Source of the DNA: Candidatus Jettenia sp.
GTDB taxonomy: Bacteria; Planctomycetota; Brocadiia; Brocadiales; Brocadiaceae
Assembly: GCA_021650895.1 (NCBI GenBank)
Contig: CP091278.1
Location: 248,001 to 312,000 of the forward strand
DNA: 64,000 nucleotides
Reading direction: 5' to 3'
Below, piece after piece: positions 18,702-26,678 of this stretch (its first letter is position 1; each line of letters starts with the position of its first letter). Under the pieces are notes generated by a model. That model made no database searches. It was not told the DNA's origin and saw only the letters and a list, made by a program, of their open reading frames with translations. The position numbers were made by a program, and so were the translations under genes.

Positions 18702-19429
18702 ATATGCATCAAGTTAAAGACGGCAATACGGACAAACGTAGAGACGCATATTATGCGTCTGTACAGTCCGTTCCACCCTGAAAACCGCTTACATAAAATG
18801 AAAATTCCTATACAATCAAGCTAAGAAGCGTGTTCCATAAAAAAGGGGTATCCCCCTGGGAAAAGGGCACGGCGTGTCCATGTTCCCCTCTAATCCCCCC
18901 TAACCCCCCTTTAAAAAAGGGGGGAAAGAAGGACAAGTTAAAAAAAGGGAGGAAAGGAAGATAAATTTAGAAAAGGGAGAACGAGGGATTTCCCCCTTTT
19001 CTAAAGGGAAACTAAGGGGGATTATGCATTTTTCCCCTTTTCTAAACTTATCCTTACCCACAAGTTAGGTAGAGATCGAAGGTAGAAGCAAGGTAAACCA
19101 CGAAGTACACGAAGAAAGAAGAACGTAGAGAAGTAAGATTTTGCGTCTTTACAATTGAGGTAAGGGTGTGTTGCTTTTTGTTTAGTGTCAGTGTCAGTGT
19201 TTTCTCACTCACACTCACATCGCCTCAAGAAGGGATCGATCATAAAAAGAATTTATTGAGATTTGGAACTCTCTTATTCTTCGTGTACTTCGTGCTCTTT
19301 GTGGTATTTAAAGATGTGGGTAAGGACACGTTTTCTAAAGGGGGACTATGCATCTCCCCCTTTTCTAAAGGGGGACGAAGGGGGATTATGTTATTCTTCA
19401 CCGTTTCCACATTTTAGCTTGATGCATAT
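18702..19429 (-). mobile_element. LR element, copy A (no MITE)
   Basis: A 728-bp element bounded by ATATGCATCAAG at the left and CTTGATGCATAT at the right. Relative to copies B, C and D it is in reverse orientation. It interrupts an R1 repeat and is flanked by a 7-bp GGGGTAG duplication (one extra T at the left). Internal landmarks are a TATCCCCCTGGG segment near 18849, which is the intact version of the site occupied by M184 in copies B and C, and a conserved stretch (about 19160-19310) with CGCCTCAAGAAGGGATCGAT. No convincing coding region: the short frames here change phase between copies. Confidence 0.75.
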
Positions 19430-19498
19430 GGGGTAGCAACCCTAAAGGGTTGCCCTACGTAATTAAAATTCCTAAACATTGAAATAAAGTAAACTCGT

Positions 19499-22087
19499 AT
19501 GGACAATAAAGACGATAAAAAAAATGCAGGGTATGTCATCATTGTTGTGGCAGTTATTCTGGTAGCCATTTCTCTTATGGGGATGGTATTTTTGAACATT
19601 ACGAGCATCGATTTTACAGCCACCGATAATTATGTCAACAGTGTTCAGGCTGAAATGGCTGCCCATGCTGGACTTGAATATGCCATGTACGTGTTACAAA
19701 TGGACAAGTATGGCACGGATACTATGGTTTATAACGGTAATAATTATTGTTACATTGGTACAACAACGCCGGGTTACGATGAAAATTATGATGCATACAC
19801 GGAAGAATGGCTGGGTACAGGAACAGGCAAGATATTTTGTAATACTACGGCTGCCAGTAATGATGTTGATAATAATGGAGATGGCACCCTGGATTCCAAA
19901 TGGATAGATGCCCCTTTTTCCTTAGATAAAAAGGTAAAGGCACAATACGCCATTCTCATCGAGGATACCGGAGAATCCCGGATTAATGTCAATGTGACGG
20001 GGAATATTGTAGGGGCAGCGGGAGCATTTCTCTACGGTACAGGTGCAACTACCTATGATATAAGATTACAAGATATTCTTACTGACAGCATAGCAAAAGA
20101 TATCATCGGAACGAGCACTGGCCGGTGTGGTGCCGATGGTATACCGGGTAATACAGGCACAACAGCAGCTCAGTTGCAAGTTCGTAATCCCATGGGTGAC
20201 GACCGTCCATTTAACATGCTGGATGCTGCTGATATATGCTTTGGGACGTATACATCGTCTGCGGTTTATCAATCAAGATTACGCAATATAATCAACAATG
20301 AAACCCTTTTCCAGAATATAAGAAATAGCCTTACTCTGTATTCTTTCGATGATATTATAACTCCCACCGGCACCCTGAGTGCTTTGCAGATAGGAAGTAA
20401 TTATTACCGTCTGAATATCAATACTGCATCCGTTGCTGACATTTCTACACAATTGAAGCATTGTGTGTTTGGTACAGATACCTTAACGGCAGATCAGATT
20501 GCAACTCATATCAAAGATTATAGAGATGCGGATGATAGTATCACAGTCTATAATGGCAGATATGGCTTAGAGGCTCACCCGTTTATCAATGAACTTTATT
20601 ATGCCACTGCTACAGCATACCATAGAGTTGAACTCGTAAACCCATTTAATCGCAGTATTGATATTGGAGGCTGGAATCTTATCGTAAACAGGGGAGGGAC
20701 GGTTACCGTATACACGTTAGGCGCTGCAACGATAAGCGCTGCACCTTCTGCCTCAAATCCTGTATATTATGTTTTAGGTGATAATGCATCAGCCACTCTT
20801 ACAACAAATCTTATGGTAAGTAGCCCCAGTCCTCTCAATATATATGATTATGATAGTGATGGCATTCCGATAGAAGTTACTGTTACCCTGAAAGAACCCA
20901 CGCATAATGTTATTGTAGATCAGGCGTATCCAAGCGCCTATATCAATACCGTTAGCATTCTCGGTCTTATTGATGCTCTTATACAAAAAGTGCAGGCATG
21001 TGGAGTTCCTCCTGAAGGTGGTCTTTTAGCGAAATTGTATAATGCAAGAGGCGATTTGGCGGAAATGCCACCTGATTGTGACGCTGCTGAACCTAATCTG
21101 AAGTCCTTTATTCATATGGTCGATGGTTTGAAAGGGAGCAAAAGTCCAGCGTGGAAACAATGTATTAATATCAATGGCGATGAATTTATGAGTCGGGCAC
21201 AATATATTATCGATACCTGTGCGAATCCACCTTCGGCAAGGGCATCCATTGGTCAAAGAAAAATTCCGATTATAGAACGTTCCGATAACTGGTCAGGTTT
21301 ACCTACGAACAAAACAATAGGTACTAACAATGTAAATTTTACCAATACTCGGCAACTGGTAATCGCTAACAAGGACTTTATTTCACCTGGCGAGTTAGGT
21401 TATCTGCTAACGGTGGGTTATAATACTAATTATTCTTACACGATGGATGCATCGTATGCTACATCCACGAATTATGTTGATAATGCGAAGATAAATCTTT
21501 TCGGAGGGACCTATACTACTGTTCAAGAGTATTTTACCATAGCAGACCCAAGAGACGATACTATTGACGATGATGCTGATGGCGCTATTGGTACCGATAC
21601 CGGTAACCAGTCTGGCGATATTGACGGTCCTGAAATTCAGGTACCCGGCCGTATCAATATCAACACTGCACTATCTGGTGTATTAGCAGCCTTACCGGGT
21701 ACCAGCACAAATACTTCTATGGGCACGTGGAGTGCATTAATCCAGTCTGAAATGGGATATTCCCTGATAAACAATATCATAAATGCGCGTCCGTTTAGCA
21801 CCGTTGGGCAGATAACAAGTGTTACCGGGATGGATTATTTTTCCAATGATGCTACTGACAATGATGGTGATGGATTTGTTGATGACAAGGATGAAAAAGA
21901 CCTTATATTTACCTCCATTTCAAATCTTCTCACTACCCACACTAATGTATTTACTGTGTACGTTACTGCTCGCATTGTCAATGCCAATGCATCTCAGACC
22001 TTAGCTGAAAAGAAGCTGGTGGCAATTGTTGATCGGTCTGTTACCCCTATTAAAATACGGTATTTCCGATGGATGACTGAATGGTGA
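19499..22087 (+). CDS. Very large GspK-like pseudopilin
   Basis: An 862-residue protein, more than twice the usual GspK length. Residues 8-35 (NAGYVIIVVAVILVAISLMG) form a pilin-like helix lacking the classical GFTLIE and its Glu at +5, as in GspK/PilX. QAEMAAHAGLEYA follows, a pattern typical of GspK. Asp-rich loops likely to bind calcium are at about residues 122-133 (DVDNNGDGTLD), 685-710 and 778-793 (DNDGDGFVDDKDEKD). Helix-hairpin-helix-like NINTA blocks appear near 303 and 720. GspK caps the pseudopilus tip. It is separated from the GspJ-like gene by the LR element, so it may now have its own promoter; none is obvious. Confidence 0.8.
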   Translation: MDNKDDKKNAGYVIIVVAVILVAISLMGMVFLNITSIDFTATDNYVNSVQAEMAAHAGLEYAMYVLQMDKYGTDTMVYNGNNYCYIGTTTPGYDENYDAYTEEWLGTGTGKIFCNTTAASNDVDNNGDGTLDSKWIDAPFSLDKKVKAQYAILIEDTGESRINVNVTGNIVGAAGAFLYGTGATTYDIRLQDILTDSIAKDIIGTSTGRCGADGIPGNTGTTAAQLQVRNPMGDDRPFNMLDAADICFGTYTSSAVYQSRLRNIINNETLFQNIRNSLTLYSFDDIITPTGTLSALQIGSNYYRLNINTASVADISTQLKHCVFGTDTLTADQIATHIKDYRDADDSITVYNGRYGLEAHPFINELYYATATAYHRVELVNPFNRSIDIGGWNLIVNRGGTVTVYTLGAATISAAPSASNPVYYVLGDNASATLTTNLMVSSPSPLNIYDYDSDGIPIEVTVTLKEPTHNVIVDQAYPSAYINTVSILGLIDALIQKVQACGVPPEGGLLAKLYNARGDLAEMPPDCDAAEPNLKSFIHMVDGLKGSKSPAWKQCININGDEFMSRAQYIIDTCANPPSARASIGQRKIPIIERSDNWSGLPTNKTIGTNNVNFTNTRQLVIANKDFISPGELGYLLTVGYNTNYSYTMDASYATSTNYVDNAKINLFGGTYTTVQEYFTIADPRDDTIDDDADGAIGTDTGNQSGDIDGPEIQVPGRININTALSGVLAALPGTSTNTSMGTWSALIQSEMGYSLINNIINARPFSTVGQITSVTGMDYFSNDATDNDGDGFVDDKDEKDLIFTSISNLLTTHTNVFTVYVTARIVNANASQTLAEKKLVAIVDRSVTPIKIRYFRWMTEW

Positions 22088-22176
22088 TACAACGATTGGA
22101 ATTCTGGTAGTTACACAATTTTAAGTAATTATGAATTTTGTTTACTTCTGGCTTGTCCAGATTGGGAGGTGTTTTT

Positions 22177-22671
22177 GTGATTATTTATTCTGGTAAAAAA
22201 ATACAGGTTCGAAAGGATGAGATTATCTTAGACGATGGGAGAAAGGCGATGAGGGAAACCGTAGAGCATCCGGGTTCTGCCGCTATTATCCCTTTTATTT
22301 CAGAACATGAAATTCTTCTTATCCAGCAATACAGACATGCTATCAAAGAGACAATTTACGAGATTCCTGCCGGCACCCTTGATAAGGGTGAGGCCTTTTA
22401 TACGTGTGCGGAGCGTGAATTGGAAGAAGAGACAGGCTATAGAGCCGGTATACTAGAGCCGCTTATAATTCTTTATCCCTCTCCGGGCATTCTCAGTGAA
22501 ACTATGCATCTCTTTAAAGCAACAAAGCTCACAAAAACTCAAACGAATTATCAGGTAGATGAATCAATTAAAGGTATTGTACAAGTTAAATTGGGTGAGG
22601 CATTAGAGATGATAAAGAAAGGTATCATACGGGATGCAAAAACGGTATGTAGTATCTTGCTCTGCAAATAG
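22177..22671 (+). CDS. Nudix hydrolase, ADP-ribose pyrophosphatase type
   Basis: A 164-residue enzyme that cleaves nucleoside diphosphates linked to another moiety, probably ADP-ribose. The Nudix box, G-x5-E-x7-REL-x-EE-x-GY, is complete at about residues 66-88 (GTLDKGE, then RELEEETGY). IQQYRHAIKETIYEIPAG just before it is typical of ADP-ribose pyrophosphatases. GTG 22177 is the likely start: GGGAGGTG lies just upstream at good spacing. It is a single gene, followed by an M184 MITE. Confidence 0.88.
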   Translation: MIIYSGKKIQVRKDEIILDDGRKAMRETVEHPGSAAIIPFISEHEILLIQQYRHAIKETIYEIPAGTLDKGEAFYTCAERELEEETGYRAGILEPLIILYPSPGILSETMHLFKATKLTKTQTNYQVDESIKGIVQVKLGEALEMIKKGIIRDAKTVCSILLCK

Positions 22672-22753
22672 GTTCTCTTATTTACTTCTCCTGAATTGAT
22701 ATCATGAAAAGATGTTTATCTGTACAATCAGGAGAAATTATTTACTTTCCTAG

Positions 22754-22937
22754 TACACTGTCAACTTAATTTACCATAATAGACTCTCTCGTATGTGTCA
22801 TTGCGAGGGGTATTTTCCCGAAGCAATCTCTTTTGAAATATCCAGGGGATTGCTTCGGACAATACCCTCGCAATGACACAGCCCCATGCAGTTGAACCGA
22901 TACAAATCGTATTATCATGAATTATATTGACACTGTA
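22754..22937. mobile_element. M184 MITE, copy 2
   Basis: 184 bp, same orientation as copy 1 and nearly identical to it. Flanked by CTAG at 22750-22753 and 22938-22941. The right CTAG contains, on the minus strand, the TAG stop codon of the cation efflux gene. Confidence 0.88.
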
Positions 22938-23789
22938 CTAGATGGGGTCTATATGTACAAATGCCTTATGAATACTCTCAATACTCTCAACTGCTCTTTG
23001 TACATTTTTCCCAATATCATGTGCCTGGGTCAGCGTTAAATGCTGATCTAAGGATATGTGAATTTCAACATGAATATAATGGCCTACATAATGTGCACGG
23101 ACATCATGGATCCCAATAACACCGGAAACGGCCTCAGATTTTCTTTTTATTTCTTCCATAATATTTGATTCAGGCTGCTTGCCCATAAGGTAATCAATAT
23201 TTTGCACACCAATCTTATATCCTGCGTAAATAATCCAAAAACTAATAAGGATTGCAGCGATATCATCCATTTGCGGATATCCAAAAAATCCGCAGATAAC
23301 TCCCACCATAGCGGCAAGAGACACATATACATCATTCCTGCTATCAATGGAACTTGCCATGAGGGCAGGGCTGTTGATGTCATGACTTATCTTTTTGAAA
23401 TAGTGAGACATGACAAATTTCATACCTATTGATATCACGAGCACGACAATCGTATAAGAGCTGATTTTATGTTCATGTGCTTTTACCAGATTAAACGTAG
23501 ATGTATGTAACATCTCGAAGCCCAGGATACCGGCAAAGATCGCAACAATCAAACCCGCGATCGGCTCTGCCCGGTGATGACCAAAAGGATGTCCTTCATC
23601 TGCCTGTTTCGAAGAGGTCTTTACAGCAAAGAAAATGATTACTGAAGAAATGACATCAGTAACCGAATTCACAGCATCAGAAATAACAGCCAAACTGTTC
23701 GACATAAGACCGGCTGTAATCTTAATAGCGAATAGAAAGACGTTACAAGCGATCATGAGAATAGTTGCGTTACGGCCTTTATAGTTCAT
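22938..23789 (-). CDS. Cation diffusion facilitator (metal efflux) protein
   Basis: A 283-residue CDF transporter that exports divalent metals (Zn, Fe, Co or Mn) against protons. The first half has about six membrane segments. The metal site motifs are SDAVNSVTD near residue 37 (D-x3-x-D in helix 2) and HPFGHHRAE near 67; the matching second motif (SSIDSRND) is near 147 in helix 5. The C-terminal cytoplasmic domain (about 205-283) ends HKAFVHIDPI, close to where CDF proteins normally end. The stop codon TAG lies in the CTAG duplicated by the M184 insertion, so the native last residues may have been replaced. Substrate cannot be fixed from these motifs. Confidence 0.88.
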   Translation of the reverse strand: MNYKGRNATILMIACNVFLFAIKITAGLMSNSLAVISDAVNSVTDVISSVIIFFAVKTSSKQADEGHPFGHHRAEPIAGLIVAIFAGILGFEMLHTSTFNLVKAHEHKISSYTIVVLVISIGMKFVMSHYFKKISHDINSPALMASSIDSRNDVYVSLAAMVGVICGFFGYPQMDDIAAILISFWIIYAGYKIGVQNIDYLMGKQPESNIMEEIKRKSEAVSGVIGIHDVRAHYVGHYIHVEIHISLDQHLTLTQAHDIGKNVQRAVESIESIHKAFVHIDPI

Positions 23790-24058
23790 ATTTGAGGTAT
23801 TTTAATGTTTAGGAATTTCGAAGTCTAGTGTAAATGATCTAAGGATTATGATATCTTTCGATAGTTCCTTCAAAAATACTTCCTTTTGTTGTAAAATTAG
23901 CGGATATAATGCAGATATAATTAGGTAATAATCTATCCTGTAATCTGGTATACTATTTCTATAGTCTCTAGCATAAAGATTATAATGCAGGCGAGGTAAC
24001 ACTTGCGAAAAGTTTTGCAAGATAATAATAGTAATCTGGTATTTTACGGAGGAGAAAA
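23790..24058. other. Intergenic region upstream of the octaheme gene
   Basis: No gene. The 12-mer GTAATCTGGTAT occurs at 23940-23951 and again at 24031-24042, 91 bases apart. CTTGCGAAAAGTTTTGCAAG near 24003 is a weak hairpin. A GGAGGAG ribosome site sits six bases before the ATG at 24059. Confidence 0.4.
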
Positions 24059-25402
24059 ATGATGATCTATCTCTTACAATTCAGAGTTAAATCTGTAGGA
24101 CTTCTTGCATTCGTTGTTTCTTTTACCGGACTATTCTGGTTTACGGGTTGTACAACGCAAAAGGAGATAGTAACTACTTCCCATTCTCATAAAGAAGCAG
24201 CTCCTGAGCCGGTTGTAACAATGAAGATTGAACGGGGAATTACAGATGAGTCCTTAAGATGCATAACATGCCATGAGGAGCGAGGTGTAACCCACGGCTG
24301 GGTTGCTGATTGGGAGGCTAGCGCACATGCCAGGAATGGTGTGGGATGTGAGGCATGCCATATTAACCCTGAGAGAGAACCATGGATACAAGAGGCCGTT
24401 GAACTGGAATATCTCCGGACCGATAGAAGTAATTGTGATGATAAGAGGGTGCATCTCCAGGTTATTGCCGGCAACTGTGGAAAATGTCATACCAAACAGT
24501 ACAAAGAATTCATGAAGAGCCGCCATTCCATTGGCTGGAAGAGAATGTTAGAATATGGTCACGATACGGGGCTTTCCAAAGATATCCGTCTAGCCAGATG
24601 CGAACAGTGCCATAATATTCAATTTAAATGTGATTCGTGCCACACCAGACATACCTTTAGTGCCCTTGAGGCAAAAACTCCTGAGGTCTGCCGGACGTGT
24701 CATACGGGGCAGGACCATCCTCATTATGATATGTACATTTCTTCTAAACACGGGACCGTATATACTGCAACTCAAACCAGTATATTAAAAGAATCTCGAT
24801 CAATCAAGGCATTACGTGCGCCAGTGTGTATTACCTGTCATATGCCCGAGGGCAATCATGATATCAGTTTTGGACTTGCCTATGCACCGGTAGGAGGCGG
24901 CTTATCTTATAGTAACCGGGAAGGTATTCCTGTCGACAAAAACGAGTTGACGAAAAGACGCAGTGATATGTTGTCTGTTTGCAATACCTGTCATTCACCG
25001 AGTTTTGCTGAGAAAACATTAACGAAGGCTGACACCGTTCATGAGAAGGTAAATGCCGTTATGGATGAGGCAAAGAATACTATTTTTGAATTGGAGAAAG
25101 AGGGCCTTATCTATTTATCGGATATTAAGAACGCCAAGACGATTGATACCACATCTCCTGTTCATGCCCTTATTCTTGGGTCTCCACAATTATATGGTGG
25201 ATCAAGAATAGAGCGTTTATTTCTCGATATAATTTGTAATGCCGCTGTTGCCTCGAAAGGGGCATACCACGTGAATCCCAATTATACATACCTGTATGGG
25301 CTTGCAGAGATGCAAAAAGGTATGAGCGATATGAAAGAAGAGGCAAAGAAACTACGGGAAGAAGCAGAGTTCAAGAGAAAGATGGGTAGTAAATTGAGAT
25401 AA
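24059..25402 (+). CDS. Octaheme cytochrome c, HAO-family-like, predicted lipoprotein
   Basis: A 447-residue multiheme protein. The N-terminal helix ends FWFTGC, a plausible lipobox with Cys31, so it is probably anchored to a membrane by lipid. Eight CxxCH sites lie at about residues 68, 97, 140, 181, 191, 211, 257 and 308. The spacing, with the close pair at 181 and 191 and the sequence TGQDHPHYDMYISSKHG after the sixth, matches the hydroxylamine oxidoreductase (octaheme HAO) family. After the last heme is a helical tail; NPNYTYLYG near residue 404 lies roughly where HAO carries the Tyr that crosslinks to heme P460, but I cannot tell if it is equivalent. Many HAO-like proteins in anammox bacteria oxidise or reduce hydroxylamine, hydrazine or nitrite. 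The reaction here is unknown. The strong GGAGGAG ribosome site fixes the start. Confidence 0.85.
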   Translation: MMIYLLQFRVKSVGLLAFVVSFTGLFWFTGCTTQKEIVTTSHSHKEAAPEPVVTMKIERGITDESLRCITCHEERGVTHGWVADWEASAHARNGVGCEACHINPEREPWIQEAVELEYLRTDRSNCDDKRVHLQVIAGNCGKCHTKQYKEFMKSRHSIGWKRMLEYGHDTGLSKDIRLARCEQCHNIQFKCDSCHTRHTFSALEAKTPEVCRTCHTGQDHPHYDMYISSKHGTVYTATQTSILKESRSIKALRAPVCITCHMPEGNHDISFGLAYAPVGGGLSYSNREGIPVDKNELTKRRSDMLSVCNTCHSPSFAEKTLTKADTVHEKVNAVMDEAKNTIFELEKEGLIYLSDIKNAKTIDTTSPVHALILGSPQLYGGSRIERLFLDIICNAAVASKGAYHVNPNYTYLYGLAEMQKGMSDMKEEAKKLREEAEFKRKMGSKLR

Positions 25403-25403
25403 A

Positions 25404-25487
25404 TGCCGAAGAGGGGAGTTGAACCCCTACAGTGTTGCCACTACTAGACCCTGAATCTAGCGCGTCTGCCAATTCCGCCACTTCGGC
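25404..25487 (-). tRNA. tRNA-Leu (CAG)
   Basis: Reading the minus strand gives an 84-nt cloverleaf: acceptor arm GCCGAAG/CTTCGGC, a D arm with GGCGGAATTGGCAGACGC, an anticodon stem CTAGA/TCTAG with loop TTCAGGG (anticodon CAG), a long variable arm (TAGTGGCAACACT) typical of class II tRNAs, and a T arm with GGTTCAA. No CCA is encoded. It follows the octaheme gene's stop by one base on the opposite strand. Confidence 0.95.
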
Positions 25488-25673
25488 TAGCAATAGATTT
25501 TAAAAAATATGGAGAATCAAGTCAAGGATTTAATAAATTAGCCTTGCATTCATGTCTGCAATCTGTTACGATTTTTAGGTCATATCTAACTATTGAGTTT
25601 TCATTACGCCCGGTTTTTTGCTCATATATTTGGGATGTAACCCTAATTAAGTGGATTATTCTATACAATATAC

Positions 25674-26111
25674 ATGGAAATTATCGCCAAGAATAGGAAA
25701 GCATATTTCGAATATGAGATCCTGGAGAAGATCGAAGCGGGTATTGTCCTTACTGGTACCGAAGTTAAGTCAATCCGGAATAGAGATGTCAGTATCAATG
25801 AAAGTTTTGCCCTTCTTGATAATGGTGAAATTTATATGTATGAGATGCATATTGGGCAATATAAGCAGGGAAATCGACAGAACCATGACCCTAAAAGGGT
25901 TAGAAAACTTCTTCTCCATAAGAAGGAGATAAGCAAGATAGCCGGGAAGATCAAACAAAAAGGATATACCATGATTCCTTTATCACTATATTTTAAAGAA
26001 GGTCTCGTTAAGATAGAGCTTGCGCTTGCCAGAGGAAAGGCGAAAGTTGATAAGCGTGAGGATCTGAAAAAACGTGCCATTGAGAGGGAAATCCAGAGGG
26101 CTATGAGATAA
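25674..26111 (+). CDS. smpB: SsrA-binding protein SmpB
   Basis: A 145-residue tmRNA-binding protein that brings tmRNA to stalled ribosomes for trans-translation. GTEVKSIRNRDVSINESF near residue 28, HIGQYKQGN and RVRKLLLHKKEI near 78, and the basic C-terminal tail from about 127 match SmpB. Length is normal for the family (about 150). No tmRNA gene is visible in 25488-25673 or nearby. Stands alone, followed by a receiver-domain gene 118 bases later. Confidence 0.95.
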   Translation: MEIIAKNRKAYFEYEILEKIEAGIVLTGTEVKSIRNRDVSINESFALLDNGEIYMYEMHIGQYKQGNRQNHDPKRVRKLLLHKKEISKIAGKIKQKGYTMIPLSLYFKEGLVKIELALARGKAKVDKREDLKKRAIEREIQRAMR

Positions 26112-26229
26112 TTTTAGAAATTTCTGTAAGTACAGGTATTTTCATTCTCTATTATGGCTAAATTAACGTAAAGTATTTTGTATACTTTACCTTGCATAAT
26201 AATCCACAAAAGAACATGAAAGGGATACT

Positions 26230-26649
26230 ATGCCTTCTGCAAGGATATTAATTGTAGAGGATGAACGGCAAACTGTAGATACACTGAGAGATCTATTTGA
26301 GCAGCATGGCTACGAAGCTGAGGTTGCCTTGAATAAACAAGTAGCACTGGCTATTCTTCAGGAAAGAAAGATGGATCTTTTAATTTTAAGTACAACAGTT
26401 CAGGAAAACCTCGGAATAGAGATCTTACAGGAAATAAGAAAAATGAGTCCGAGTTTACCAGCTATCATGATTAGTGACCAGAAATCAAAACGTGTTGAAT
26501 CTTCCTCTGCAAAAGCTGGCGCAAATATTTTTATTGTTAAACCTTTCGATGATGAGCTTATTTTACACACAGTTGAGAATTTATTAGAATCTCGGTTTAA
26601 CATTCCGGTATCAAAAAAAACAAAAACATATCCCAAAGGCAAGAAATAA
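26230..26649 (+). CDS. Stand-alone receiver domain without the phospho-aspartate
   Basis: A 139-residue CheY-like protein: ILIVEDE at residues 6-12 provides the acidic pocket, and IVKPFDD near 105 provides the conserved Lys. The beta-3 strand reads DLLILSTTVQ, so the position of the phosphorylated Asp is Ser54. Phosphorylation at the usual site is not possible; such pseudo-receivers usually act by protein contact. There is no output domain. AAAGGGA precedes ATG 26230. It lies about 30 bases before a DacB gene on the same strand, so they may be co-transcribed. Confidence 0.85.
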   Translation: MPSARILIVEDERQTVDTLRDLFEQHGYEAEVALNKQVALAILQERKMDLLILSTTVQENLGIEILQEIRKMSPSLPAIMISDQKSKRVESSSAKAGANIFIVKPFDDELILHTVENLLESRFNIPVSKKTKTYPKGKK

Positions 26650-26678
26650 TCTCTTTGGTTTCTCTGCTAACAAGATTT

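Noticed and set aside
19166-19417. A Val/Ser/Phe-rich peptide frame repeated in several LR copies
   Set aside because: It recurs at about 38256 and 61866 with small insertions and is cut out of copies B and C. Phase is not kept, no ribosome site is present, and it is part of a non-coding repeat.
23802-24020. A 72-codon minus-strand frame upstream of the CDF gene
   Set aside because: AT-rich, no ribosome site and no protein features; it lies in the promoter region of two genes.
25488-25673. tmRNA gene next to smpB
   Set aside because: No Ala-tRNA-like ends or tag sequence can be seen on either strand.
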